Source: Haliclona indistincta | Lineage: Eukaryota; Porifera; Demospongiae; Haplosclerida; Chalinidae | NCBI GenBank assembly: GCA_964017065.1 | Contig: OZ024787.1 | Coordinates: 12,519,234-12,583,233, forward strand | DNA length: 64,000 bases | Direction: 5' to 3' | Part shown: in pieces, positions 10,281 to 21,994 of the stretch | Position numbering within the stretch: position 1 is the first letter of the stretch | Layout: every line of letters begins with the position of its first letter | Notes under the pieces: model-generated | Told to the model about the DNA's origin: nothing | Database searches by the model: none | What the model saw: only the letters and a program-made list of their open reading frames with translations | Position numbers and translations under genes: made by a program

Positions 10281-12410
10281 TTATTTGGCTTCATATTCAT
10301 TGTTATTCACCACAGCCAAGATAAAGCTTGGGTTGACAGCAACAGCAGCATTGCGTGGCAATGGTCTTGGCTGTTCACTGAGGGTAGAAAAATGACAAAT
10401 CATATACCTATTGCATACATTTGTGACCGGATCTGGGAAAATGAGCCTTATGGGGATCTCTATTAGATTAAAACAGCACATAATGTTCATAGTATTTTGA
10501 CTTTTTTTGGTCAAAAACCAATTCTGTATTGAAAAGAACAAGGATAGTACTTATCATTTTCACACAAGCATCGATAAAATCAAAATACTGCACAGTTTAC
10601 GTTATTTTACGTTTCCCGATCATATTGTACGTTTCCCCTTAAGGTTCATTTTCCCAGATCCAGTCACATTTATTGCATGTGCTTATGTGCCCCACAAATA
10701 AATTATAGTGACTGCATGCATACTATACAGTCGTCATGTTCACTCACAGTGGGATTCTCCTGTTGTGTGCACCTCTGAATTGAGCAGCATAACACAAGTT
10801 GTGTGCCACCGGTATATCTCGGTTCTGCACAGTACTTGGTGAAGAATCCAGTACATTTTCAGCATCATTCAAACTACTCTCATCAGCACTAAAATATTGT
10901 CTGAATTGTGAATAGCATGTACCTAATATTATCATAATATTCTTAGTAACTTACAAATTATTCACGGCACAAGCGCTACGTTCAGTTGAATTTTGATAAC
11001 TTTGCTGCTCCTGCTGCAGCAGCTGCTGCTCCTGCAACTCCTCCTGCTCCTCCTCCTGCCCCTCCTCCTCCTGCTCCTCCTCTTCCTCCTCCTCCTGATC
11101 CTCCTCCTCCTGCTGCTGCTCCTCCTCCTCCTCCTGCTGCTGCTGCTGCTGCTGCTGCAGTTGTGGATTGATTGGAATGTAGGCTAGTGGTCGATTGTTC
11201 ATGTCTCCATTACAAATAGCGTTAACATCAACTGGCATTAAAATAACAGAATTATGATTTTCTCCAATGCACCGATTTTTTTGTGAGTGCTGACAAGATC
11301 TGATCATCAACATAACCATCAAGAGAGCCATTGCTACTATCAACAGGATCATGACACCTGTGATAATAACTATAGCAATAATTGTTACATTCAGTTGGTT
11401 GCTTATTGAACCCGCAATTTTAGTGATCGATGGGGTTAATGCTGTGACTGTTGTCGAGCCATCACTTATGATTATACCAGTGGGAGACACAGTAGGAACT
11501 GTAAATTGATATGTTGGGTCAGTTTGCAAGAGAGTGGGTGTTGATGAGCTGACACCAGTGCTACTTTGAATGATATTTGCAGTCGAAATTGATATTTCTG
11601 CTAAAATTTAATATTATCATCTAATCATACAAGGTATTAAGCATACGTACCTTTAGTAGTCATCAAGTCCGCACTAAAATATGACGAGCTTCCTATATTA
11701 TCGTAAAAGTAAATTAAAAACACACAATTTTATAGCAACTGAATGTGAGTGTGATAATAAGTACCAGTAGTTGCTGGAGGAGTACTTGCAGCAACTGGTT
11801 GCCATGGAGCAGGCTTAGCACTTGTAGCAACTGGTTGCCATGGAGCAGGCTTAGTACTTGTAGCAACTGTTTGCCATGGAGCAGGCTTAGTACTTGTAGC
11901 AACTGTTTGCCATGGAGCAGGCTTAGTACTTGTAGCAACTGGTTGCCATGGAGCAGGCTTAGTACTTGTAGCAACTGGTTGCCATGGAGCAGGCTTAGTA
12001 CTTGTAGCAACTGGTTGCCATGGAGCAGGCTTACTACTTGTAGCAACTGGTTGCCATGGAGCAGGCTTAGTACTTGTAGCAACTGCTTGCCATGGAGCAG
12101 GCTTAGTACTTGTAGCAATTGTTTGCCATGGAGCAGGCTTAGTACTTGCAACAACTGTTTGCCAAGGAGTAGCTGAGAAAAATAGAAAGAAAGTTAGAAG
12201 GATACAGACAACTGGTTCCTGTGAACCAGAATTATCCACATGTGTAAATATTGGGAGATATAATTATACTCAGTGTACAATTATATAGCAATATATTCGA
12301 AGCTGCATACTGCATTACATGGCCAATGTTTTATTTATCGTGTATACTTACGTACCAGATACAGACACACTGAAGATAGAAAGAAAGCATATCACAGAAG
12401 TGAGAGCCAT
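10281..12410 (-). CDS. Receptor-family gene B, mucin-like ectodomain, poly-Gln/Glu tail
   Basis: Six exons: 12356-12410 (signal, 'MALTSVICFLSIFSVSV'), 11765-12172, 11651-11692, 10955-11600, 10748-10888, 10281-10377. All junctions are GT...AG and frames join in phase 1 until the membrane exon, then phase 2. Exon 2 encodes 11 copies of a 12-residue repeat (PWQPVATSTKPA type), a probable O-glycosylated stalk that replaces both ectodomains of the full-length relatives. The membrane helix is 'VTIIAIVIITGVMILLIVAM', followed by 'MIRSCQHSQKNR'. The tail has a low-complexity Gln/Glu tract of about 50 residues, then 'AHNLCYAAQF' and ends 'VVNNNEYEAK'. Tyr-containing motifs match the tails of genes C-H. 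Surface location and signalling are inferred from architecture only. Confidence 0.85.
11000..11160 (-). repeat. CTG/CTC trinucleotide tract coding poly-Gln/Glu in gene B tail
   Basis: The tract is a mixture of CTG and CTC triplets on the + strand, read as CAG (Gln) and GAG (Glu) in the gene. No other family member has it at this position. It is a probable site of length variation. Confidence 0.85.
11765..12172 (-). repeat. 36-base tandem repeat (11 copies) in gene B
   Basis: Unit 'gcaactggttgccatggagc' plus 16 bases, repeated without interruption and differing by a few substitutions. The coding frame gives P-W-Q at each unit start. The exon is an exact multiple of three with both ends in phase 1, so unit gain or loss keeps the protein in frame. 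Confidence 0.9.
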
Positions 12411-12466
12411 TAGATCATCAGTATACACGCAATGGCAGCAATTAATGGTTGAATTTTGCACAACAA

Positions 12467-12472
12467 TTTATA
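12467..12472 (-). promoter_or_regulatory. TATA box of gene B
   Basis: The minus strand reads CTATAAAT about 60 bases before the ATG at 12410, matching the spacing in genes C, E and F. Confidence 0.45.
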
Positions 12473-12479
12473 GAGCAGC

Positions 12480-14799
12480 ACTACTCGTAAATATAAGTTC
12501 TGTAGACACAACAGGATGTATAATCAGTCCACCGCACAAACTCATCGATTTAGCTAGGGTATACATCCCATTATTATAGGTGGAACAATAACTAATCACA
12601 CCCTAACCTTATACTGAGATCGTGTTATTGTAAATGAAAACATACAATATTGCTTATCAATTTCTGCAAGTGGAAATCATTAGCCGTGGTCTAAACAATA
12701 AACCTATAATGGCTTCAGTGAGCTACATGTATAATAGTAGGCTAGTAGATGAAACAATGATCATAATTTATGGGCTTTTAAAATCAAAACAATTTTCTCT
12801 GCATGTGTTTTATTTTATCCCTGCATGTGTTCACACATTGTTAGTTGTTGATGAGAGGGTGCATAATGTATATTATGTTGTGCACAAAGCTTGGATCCAT
12901 GTTTTGCGCGACCGTGCATGAGCGGACCGTATGTGATATAAAATTGTGAAATAATAAGAAAACTGATTGTGCTGCCGGCAGTGTGACGAAGTAAAGAAAG
13001 TAGGCTGATCATCTTCATCGAGTTCTTCTGTAGTTGTCATAATTACTGCAGGCCGCATTGAGTTCTGTTCTCTTCATCTGGCGTCTTCTCCTTTGGCCTT
13101 GCTCCTCCCGTTTTCCACTCTTTCTTTGTCTTATTCTCGTTTATACCTCTGAGTCATTTCCTCCCTAACATAACCAGCTTGTACAGCCTTGCAGCAAGGC
13201 TAACAGCACAGATCAATCACCAGAAACTGAACACGTGAGCGTTAAGTCAGTTGCGCAATCCGTGGATTGCGCACGAGTCGTGTAATCCTTGGATTGCCCG
13301 CGACGTTCAATCCTTAACTGAATTGCCCGCGCAAGGCTTGGATCTATGCGGCGCAATCCACGGATTGTCCAGATCCACGGTTTGCTCATAACATAATATA
13401 AGATGATTATCACAGATTGTATAGGCTATAGCTACACAGTCATCATTCAGATCATGTCGTCTGCAAAAACATTATAGTAATATATTATGTACTTTATGTA
13501 TTCACCCTCGCATTCCTGCATACATCTATGCAGTATCTGTTATCATCAACATCTGCTACCTGATATATCATTATAATTCTATGTGTGTTCTTTCATATAA
13601 AATCTTTGGGAGGAGAAACCACTAGAAGTATTAAGGTTTAAAGATCATGGGTCATGGTGGTGGGAGAGTGATATCGACAAAACAAATCAATAACAACCAT
13701 GTTTAGACAAAGCAGGATAACAATCAAAACATAGTCATATTAATAGTGGTGCACTGTATCATTATAGATGTGATTCTAGTAGAATTACAGTTGTCGTGGT
13801 GTCTACATGTGTTGCTCTGTCTACTAGCTGGTTGTGATTGGTCAGCACTCCGTAGTCCACCTGATGAATAGTTTATTTAATATTCTGAGGCCCCTGCTGC
13901 TCAAATATTTAGCAGTTTGGCAGACGCTACTCTAATTTTTCTTTATTCTGATTGCTCATAATAAGTTTTGTTAATAACATCATGAATGTACATACCGGCA
14001 CGTTCCGTGCTTTTTAGGGAATTGGGCTTTTTTGAAAGCTGAGTCCATTGCATAAAAGCGCAATGCCGCAGGATATAGAGGTTTTTTCTTGTGATGTATC
14101 CTTCTACTCGCCACATGTGCCGTGTTCACAACTTTTTTGTTCTGAATCCATATACACAGCATGAAAATGAATAATAGGTGTATAACATTTTTGATTGAGT
14201 CACTGCACACTCACAGCATTGGAACCTCTAATGCTGATGTGTTGCCATGACTACCACGCCATGACTTGGCGTGGTAGTAAAAACGACTGTCTTGTACGTT
14301 TAATAATCCTCTGTACATTAAAAACTTAACATGACTTGGCGCTCCAAGTTAAGAAGGTTGGTAAGTTTGATTTTCCACACAAAGGTTATTTCAGAAGCAA
14401 TGCAATGATACATAGCACTGCGGTACCCATTCACATAAATCATACGATAGCCTTGTACCCCGGTAGTGCCGCACCTTATCTTCAGCATTATAATACATGT
14501 ATATTTTTACCACTTCCTTACACTTGCATGCATGAGTAGTAATAAAAAATACTATAACTAACATAATAATTATTATTCACACTTGAGTAGAGATTTTTGG
14601 TTACATCCATTATAGGTGATAGCAGATAATTTGGTGAGCGTATCGTCGTACATGTAGACTCATTAAAACTTTCTTTGTAAGACGTTTTGAACCGAAGTTT
14701 TTCATCATTTACAAAAAATGAGTAACTAACTAGTAACCTAACTGCAAAGAGAAAAGGTTACAATGCTGTTAACAAATAAACACAAAAATTAACACATAA
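12480..14799. other. Long noncoding spacer with palindrome cluster and hairpin
   Basis: No supported gene in 2.3 kb. A group of CAATCC-GGATTG palindromes lies at 13245-13385. A perfect 11-base-pair hairpin ('actaccacgcc atgactt ggcgtggtagt') lies at about 14249-14277. The remaining short ORFs lack motifs or paralogues. Confidence 0.45.
13245..13385. repeat. Cluster of CAATCC...GGATTG palindromes
   Basis: Within 140 bases the sequence has 'gcaatccgtggattgc', 'taatccttggattgc', 'tcaatccttaactgaattgc' and 'gcaatccacggattg', plus half sites. Repeated dyads of this kind can be protein-binding sites or remnants of a decayed satellite. I cannot tell which. Confidence 0.5.
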
Positions 14800-15865
14800 G
14801 GATCTGTCACGTGCGTATTGCGCACTCACAATAATGGCGTCTAACACTTAGCTGACAACGGGATCATGATCGAGAAATGGCCGTTTCGCTAAAATAATTT
14901 TGAAAGGCTAGGAGAATTTCATGACTGTTCGTGGGTGTTTAATTCTCGGCATGGCCGGCACTGCTCGCGTAAAGGCGCTAGGCGCGCTGAAGAAATGGAA
15001 GATGACGGAACTCGATTTTCACCTTTAATTTTCCAGGTTCGTCACTTTAATAACAATTTCGAGCAATCTCCTTGCTACTGTAAGATGGGGCAACGCCAGA
15101 GAGTAGATCTAAGTGTCTTTGGACGTATAAAATTCATCACCAGGCGAACTATCAGCGTTTGAACGCTAATACATTGTATGTAGCCGCCATCTTGTTTTCT
15201 CGTTCATTCCTACATAGGGAGTCACTACCTAGTTCTTCCCCAGACCACACCCCTCGCTTATTGCTCGTGAGAGGGTCTGGTGACTTTAGTTGCACTTTCT
15301 TGGGCTTTTCGTGTAAGAAAGTTACGTAACACTAATGAATCCGTATAAATGTCGGAATTTGCACCAGCAATAAATGAATACACAAGTGTATGCAGTTGCG
15401 CGTTAGACGAGGGAGAAGGCGAAGACGTTTAGACAGCAGGCAGACTGCAGAGTAGCAAAACACAGACTCTTGCCTTCTCCAGGCTGACGAGAACGTCTTT
15501 TCCCTTGACAAACTCAGTATTGGCAAAACGCTGATTGTCTGTCGGAATTTCATGACCGATGCTGACAAATGCAGCCGTCTGATTATATACCGGTACATGT
15601 ATATATGTTCCGCGCTTTTTAGGAACATATATACTGTCGAGCAGTCATATCTAGGTATCTTCACGCCATCATTCTATCGATGTGGTTTGTATTACGTAAG
15701 AGTTGGCTTTCTGACCAATCAGATTCTATCCCAGACATTCCGGGGAAGATATTACTTCCTGGCCCAAGAAAATCGATTAAAGTCACCAGACCCTCTCACT
15801 AGCAATAAGCGAGGGGTGTGGTCTGGGGACGAGACTAGACTAGTCACTACCGTGCCTCCCTAATA
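14800..15865 (+). mobile_element. Dispersed repeat R1 interrupted by a Mutator-like element
   Basis: R1 landmarks run from 'cacgtgcgtattgcgcac' (14808) to 'tagccgccatcttgtttt' and the start of the end hairpin (15216). The hairpin is then split by the element at 15230-15842 and finishes at 15843-15865 ('gtcactaccgtgcctcccta'). The nesting order is clear: R1 first, second element later. Confidence 0.75.
15230..15842. mobile_element. Nonautonomous Mutator-like element with 9-base target duplication
   Basis: A 613-base element is flanked on both sides by GTCACTACC (15221-15229 and 15843-15851), a 9-base duplication of the R1 hairpin. Its ends are inverted repeats of more than 50 bases ('ccccagaccacacccctcgc' on the left and its complement on the right). 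A 9-base duplication with long inverted ends is typical of the Mutator superfamily. No transposase frame is present, so it must be mobilised in trans. Confidence 0.8.
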
Positions 15866-15884
15866 ATTGTACGGTTGCGTGTAG

Positions 15885-16155
15885 ACTGTTCTTTTCAATT
15901 TCTAAAATATTTTTATATGCACACAAAGCGAACAAAGGGTGATCGTGATGGTTTTTAGTAGCATTGTCCTAGGGCTATGAATTCGATTCTTTTTGTTATC
16001 CCACTGTTTGCATATAACTACAAACTGTTTGTCAAGAAGAGCGCTGGAGCTCTGAAAGCTTAAAATCGTAAGTACGTCTGTAATACAGCAGAAGAAACAT
16101 GGTAAGCATATACTACATAAGTGTGACAAATGATCAGTCTCTGATAGTGAGATAT
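15885..16155. repeat. Duplicated noncoding block, copy 2
   Basis: Same block as 8865-9190, in the same orientation, with scattered substitutions and short gaps. It follows directly after the R1 end hairpin. Confidence 0.55.
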
Positions 16156-16256
16156 TATGACCAATGTCAACTATAATATTCAGCTGCGTTTGACTTGCAA
16201 TAACAGAAATTAATTTTGTAAAATTCATTGCAAGTCATCTTCATATTTTAAATTCA

Positions 16257-16418
16257 TTTTATCCATTATCAATCAAACTCTGGAATAGTCTCCCTGTTTC
16301 TATTAAATCAGCTCATTCTCTCTCATATTTGAAGTCTTTTCTCTCTTCATACTATAATGAGCACCGGTTGCTACCCACATTTCTTAGAAATGAAATAGAA
16401 AAAAGTAGGATTAAGTGA
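16257..16418 (+). pseudogene. 3' end of a LINE-type reverse transcriptase ORF
   Basis: The frame reads 'FYPLSIKLWNSLPVSIKSA', then a Ser/Leu-rich stretch, and stops at 16416-16418. The motif 'x-x-LWNSLP-x-x-I' followed by 'SL--LK--L' is the usual C-terminal tail of non-LTR retrotransposon polymerases. No upstream RT or endonuclease domain is present, so it is a 5'-truncated, dead copy. Confidence 0.7.
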
Positions 16419-16837
16419 CATCTGTCATCAATAATCATCCGGGGCATTCATGCATGACGTAAAGAGTTACGGTTCGAAGAATGATACGCGGGGTTCTCTC
16501 ATTAGTAAAACGAGTAGAAGTTATTACAAGTAATAATAGCTGCTGCGGTTGAATGAGATGGTCTTTGGTTTCTTCGCGGAATGGGTAAATTTTCCCTGCT
16601 GCGGTTGGGTCTATTGTTTCTTCGCGGGAGTGTTCGCGAAAATGCTCTGTACATATACCGCCATAGGAAATGTGGTGCTGGACGTAAATTCAGTCGGCAC
16701 TGGGTAGAAGCGGCCTTCGAAGATCCGGATCGAGATACGGCAACTTGAACTGACCGGGCTAGCCAGCCAAAAATTATTCAAGTTGTTGCATCATTCAATC
16801 AGCTCAATTGTTGGGTGTGAGCCTGACAATAGCAAGA

Positions 16838-19110
16838 ATGGCGAATTTGATCATTGTGTTACTGACTTTGCTGAGAGTATCAGCCATTGCTGCCAGTCGT
16901 TGTCCCAACACCTTTCTCACTAAAGACACTAAACCATTGTATCTAGTGACTCTAGTGCCTTTTACTAGATTTATAAGTGTTGCGGCAGGAGCACTTGTTG
17001 CTCAAGAAGAAATTAACAATCGTACGCGTCATGCTGACTTGCTTCCTGGGTATCATATTGAACTGATCATAAGGGAACGAGAGCCTTGTTCATCACATCA
17101 TATAGTGAATGGCTTGAGTAACATATTGAAGTACACAATTGACCCACCATGCAGACCTATTGTAGCAGTCAGTGGGTTTGGTTGCTCTTCTCATACCGAG
17201 GTAATTTCTTCTATCATAGGTCATGATGGATTTGACCTCATACACTTCTCATTTGCCAATTCACCAATATTTAAAAGGCAAATTCATCGTTTTCCACACT
17301 TGTGGACTTTCCTTGGCTCAGCCACTACATATTCTGACATGATTCTTGCTTTAATGGACCAATTCAATTGGGAGAGAGTGGGTCTTGTTTATAACAGTGG
17401 AAATGTATTTAATAGTGAGCTTGCACGATATTTTGAGCAGGATTTAAAGTTAAAAGGTAAAATGTTAGTATTTACCAAAGAAATAAACGGCAAGACCGAT
17501 ATATACTTTGATCAAGTAATCTCTTGCATTAAGACACAAGGTGTGACCATTCTTGTTGCTATGCTCGAAAAAGAACAGGACAGCATTCTAGTGACTCGTG
17601 CACTCGAAGGAGGATTGGTATATCCCCAGTACACTTGGATCCATGTTGAGGGAAGCCCTAAACGGTTAGTAAGTGATGATCGTGAGAAAATTTTCAGTGG
17701 TATCCAAGGTCATATATTCTTATTTCCATGGACTACTGCAGCCCACATTGAATTGATATCTGATGAACCTTATTCAGCTTTTAAATGGAAATTTGACAGT
17801 AAGCTTGACCTGCTGAAAGATCTGTACAACGAAAGTGATATATTTTCTGAGGTGGATTTTGGAGCTTATTATTATGATCAAGTTTGGGCTCTAGCTCTTG
17901 CATTGAACAATTCTCTTTCAGTATTGAGGGACAAGAATCTTTCGATTGATAACTACACAATCGGACAACCTGAAATACAGACGTGATTGAAGAACAAATG
18001 GCTCGTTTAAGCTTTCAAGGAGCTGGTGGCTTAGTTGAATTCAATCAAAATCGCAGTGTGTCTACTCTTGTTCAGATTATCTGGTTTATTAATAAAACTG
18101 AGCTCAATGTTGGAATTTACAATCCTTTGAATGCCACTAACTTTCATGCTAACATTAATACCAGTGATCTTCCAAAAGATAGACTAGATGATGAATATGC
18201 TCTCATTTCCTTACCTGTTGCAATATTGCTGTATATAGCAACTAGTGCAGTCATTATCTTCACTACCGTACAGCTCTACTTATACATGTATCTTCACTAC
18301 AAAAAATGCAAGGTCATCAGAGCTACCAGTCCATACCTCAGACTTGTCATGTTTGCTGGTTGTTACCTATATTGTGTAGCTGCTATATTCACCATCACTC
18401 AAGGTAGCTTTGTCCTTTCTCCTGTCATGTTCTCTGTGACAATATGTCTTAATCTTCTATCAGCTGTGAATGGTTTTAGTCTGACACTAACTACACTGTT
18501 CATTATACAACTAAGAGTGTATCACATTTTCAGATACTCTAATCAACTAAAATCAGGTCTCGGCAAAAGATTCAAGAATTATTCTCTGTTCTTCTTCATT
18601 TTCTTGCTTTCGTTCACTCCTAACATTATCTTCTTGCTTACTTTGATAATTGAAGTACCAACAATGTCCACTTATAAAACTCAAGTTATAGCAGAGTCAC
18701 ACTTCACGAATGTGGTACATTTTCGTCTAACAGGAACAGCACCTTATATTGCTGTAGCATGTATGCTAGTATATCTTGCTCTATTCTTACTGCTGATACT
18801 CTACCTTGCCATTCGTACTCGCAAGATTACATACAAAAACTTTAAGGATACCAAGAAGATCAATATTTTCATTGCTATTGTATTTTTTGTGACCACCTTG
18901 GACATTCCTATTGCTGCTATTCTTTTTCTACGTCAGTATGAGCCAGAAGGATATGTGGTGTTGACAGTATGCTTGCTGATATTGCCCACAACATGTCAGC
19001 TACTGCTGTTCCTACCAAAGATTCTGCCGACAGTTCTTAATAGATTGCGCAATATCAAGAGCACAGTTCTTGTCAAAGGTTCAGCAGAGAGTAGTTCAGT
19101 CAAAGACTAA
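16838..19110 (+). pseudogene. GABA-B-like class C receptor with one-base frameshift
   Basis: Close paralogue of the receptor at 6474-8726. Signal peptide starts at 16838 ('MANLIIVLLTLLRVSAIAA'), then a Venus-flytrap domain, seven membrane helices and a longer tail ending 'GSAESSSVKD'. The intact gene reads 'gaaattacagac'; here it is 'gaaatacagac' (about 17971-17981), one T missing. This shifts the frame and creates TGA at 17984-17986. The second reading frame is open from 17983 to the normal stop, covering the end of the flytrap domain and all seven helices. Apart from this one deletion the frame is clean, so loss is very recent, or this is an assembly error or a private allele. Confidence 0.88.
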
Positions 19111-19235
19111 TGTACTGTACTCAGTAAAATTAATTATTATTAGCTATAATTAGGTTTGAAAACATTATCGTGATGCTTAAGCGGACGGTTGCCCGTTTGC
19201 TTAATAAATAAAAATTGACTTTAACTAATAGTAGA

Positions 19236-21050
19236 GGCCCTGACTAAGATTTGTATGCATTTAATTTAGGAGAGGATAACTCAACTGTTTTAGGGTAATT
19301 TGACCCTAACGGATAAGATGTGATATGTGCCAAATTGTCTATTCGCTGTGAAATACTTGAAAATGACCACGCCCTTTTTATCGGCCTTTTATCTTCTTAA
19401 CCATTTTTAGTAACATACTTCTGGTAACTGTTCTAAGGTAATATGGCCCTAAAGAACGTATTGGGATGTGTGCCAAAACCAATACTCACTTAAAAAAAAC
19501 GAAAATGGCTACACCTTTTTCACAAATGAATTAATATCTCTATTTTTAAAGATTTTAATATTATTTTAAGATTCTGATGGGATTCAAAAAAAGCACAACT
19601 ACAGTGTATTACCGATAAGACACAATTTATCAAATTGAGGAATCAGTTAAATATAAACTTAGGCAGTATTTAGTATTACAAGAATGATGTTCACAAAAAT
19701 TAATGATAGAGTTTTTGCAGGATTCACCTCCTTTATACTTGCAGTATATGCAACACTTGATTCCAGCTACCCTGCAGTGACATGTCCATTCTTGTGGGCG
19801 CATTTACCACATGTACAAGGATCAGGAAGGTCTTCAGGCTGGTGGGGTAACAATACCAGGAACTACTAAATTTTCAGTCGTGTTTTTCACAAAAGTGAAA
19901 CCATACGACTCAGCGTTCATTTCTAAACTGGCATCTTTAAGTGGGGCTTGTATCCATAGCTGTTGTTGATAATATGCCCCATATGCTTTCTTGCATTGGC
20001 TGACTTGCAGGGAATTTGTCAAAGTCCATTTTGAGGGAATTGTTATTAAGATGCAAGTCATCAAATTTTTCCAAGTCTGTTGTTGGCTTGAAACACCATA
20101 CTAGAAAATTTTATGCCATCTGTATCATACTCTATGTCAACTCTGAGTTGTTAAAGTTCTGTAGCAATCTTGCTAGTTGTATCACATCCAGTCAGAGCAT
20201 GGAGTGCAGGGAGACACCTTGCAAGCCTGTCCTCAGTGCTGTAGTAAGGTGTCTCAAGCCAACAACAGACTTGGAAACATTTGATGACTTGCATCTTAAT
20301 AACAATTCCCTCAAAATGGACTTTGATAAATTCTCTGCAAGTCAGCCAATGCAAGAAAGCATATGGGGCATATTATCAACAACAGCTATGGATACAAGCT
20401 CCACTTAAAGATGCCAGTTTAGAAATGAACGCTGAGTCGTATGGTTTCACTGTTGTGAAAAACACGACTGAAAATTTAGTAGTTCGTGGTATTGTTACCC
20501 CACCAGCCTGAAGACCTTCCTGATCCTTGTACATGTGGTAAATGCGCCCACAAGAATGGACATGTTGCTGCAGGGTAGCTGGAATCAAGCGTTGCAAATA
20601 CTGCAAGTATAAAGGAGGTGAATCCTGCAAAAACTCTATCATTAATTTTTGTGAACATCATTCTTGTAATACTAAATACTACCTAAGTTTATATTTAAGT
20701 GATTGTTTCCTCAATTTAATAAATTGTGTCTTATTGGTAATACCCTGTAGTTGTACTGTTTTCAATCCATCAGAATCTTAACTAGACTCTTTAAAAATAG
20801 AGATGTTAATGCATTTGTGAAAAAGGTGTAGCCATTTTGGTTTTCTTTTGCAGTTGCCAGAAAATGGTTAAGAAGATAAAGGAATTATTGTTAGTGAAAC
20901 TGCCGATAAAAATGGCGTGGTCATTTTAAGTATTTCGCAGCGAATAGACAATTTGGCACATATCACATCTTATTCCTTGGGGTCAAATTACCCTAAAACA
21001 GTTGAGTTATCCTCTCCTAAATTAAATGCATACAAATCTTAGTCAGGGCC
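19236..21050. mobile_element. 1.8 kb palindromic transposon derivative
   Basis: Left arm (19236 to about 20100) and right arm (about 20245 to 21050) are inverted copies of about 85-90 percent identity by eye, around a loop of about 140 bases. Ends are 'ggccctgactaagatttgta' and its complement, flanked by TAGA on both sides (19232-19235, 21051-21054), a possible 4-base target duplication. The minus strand through the loop reads 'CLPALHALTGCDTTSKI', then a 'YGAYYQQQLWIQAPL' stretch and 'DLPDPCTCGKC' in the left arm. I recall this order from transposon-derived proteins of unnamed type in aquatic animals. Frames are broken. Confidence 0.7.
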
Positions 21051-21994
21051 TAGACTACATAGTGTGAAGACAAAAAGTAGACCACCGCCCGATCACGGCT
21101 AAGTCACTTAGACCACCATTAATAACCACGACGTTAATAACCACAATAAAATGGAGTCGTCGAAAAACCCACTCGAGTTTACACTGCCATCGTTTGAAAA
21201 TAGGCCATCGCTTGGTTCTGGGAACTTCTCTGGGCTCTCTAATACCTCGAGCGCTTCTTTTGCATAAGCGCAGGTGTGGTCTAAACACCTCAGACGATAG
21301 ATCCTCGGCAGTGGCGTATCTACGGGTGGGCCTAGGTGGGCACAGGCCCCGGCACTAAGTCACTGAGGTGCCCCACCATTTGTGGGCACCTCTTGGGCTA
21401 CCATGACACCAAGTCACTTCTTTTTCAGTATATAGCACACTGATTTTATCGGCTGATTTACAGTATCTGTGACTCCACTATCAACGAGATTGTTCGTGGT
21501 TCAACAACGTGGCTCCATAGACTTATTAGACTACGTAACCGGGACTGGAAACGAGGCCACGTGCGTGAAACAATCCGTGTTGTTAGGTTAATTATATTCA
21601 CGACTTTTTGTTGTCAGAGAAAGAGGTCGAGAAAACAGACGTTACTGCACTCCCCCTGATCAGAACGCCATGTTACGTGGCCTAGATGGTTATAGATACT
21701 ACCATAAGTTGGCTCAAACTTGTGTGCTGCTATCTACACAACTGTACAGGCAAGTAATCGTTGGCGTTGGGAACGAATTGCCCAAGAACAACAATGGCGA
21801 CTACACCGAGCAACAAAAATGTCTTTATTCAAGCTGAAAAGCGGTTTAAAGGCACAGTAGCTTGCTGAAACTATTAGCTATGTCGAACAATGTCTCAGGC
21901 ATAACTACACAACCTTTTCGCTTAGCTTTTCGCCAGTAAGACGAGAATACAGGCTGAAATAGGCGATATATTCCAGCAAATTCAGGCCTATTTC
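21051..21994. other. Spacer, no supported gene
   Basis: Mixed unique sequence between the palindromic element and the foldback cluster. No ORF with recognisable motif. Confidence 0.35.

Noticed and set aside
10986..11187. Poly-Ala/Pro and poly-Leu ORFs
   Set aside because: They are other-frame readings of the CTG/CTC tract in gene B's tail.
11745..12176. Open frames of Ser-Thr-Cys-Ser-Asn repeats on the + strand and Leu-Leu-His-Gly on the minus strand
   Set aside because: Out-of-frame readings of the gene B repeat exon.
15332..15863. ORFs inside the 15230-15842 element (110 and 103 codons)
   Set aside because: No transposase motif; one frame runs out through the element end into the target site.
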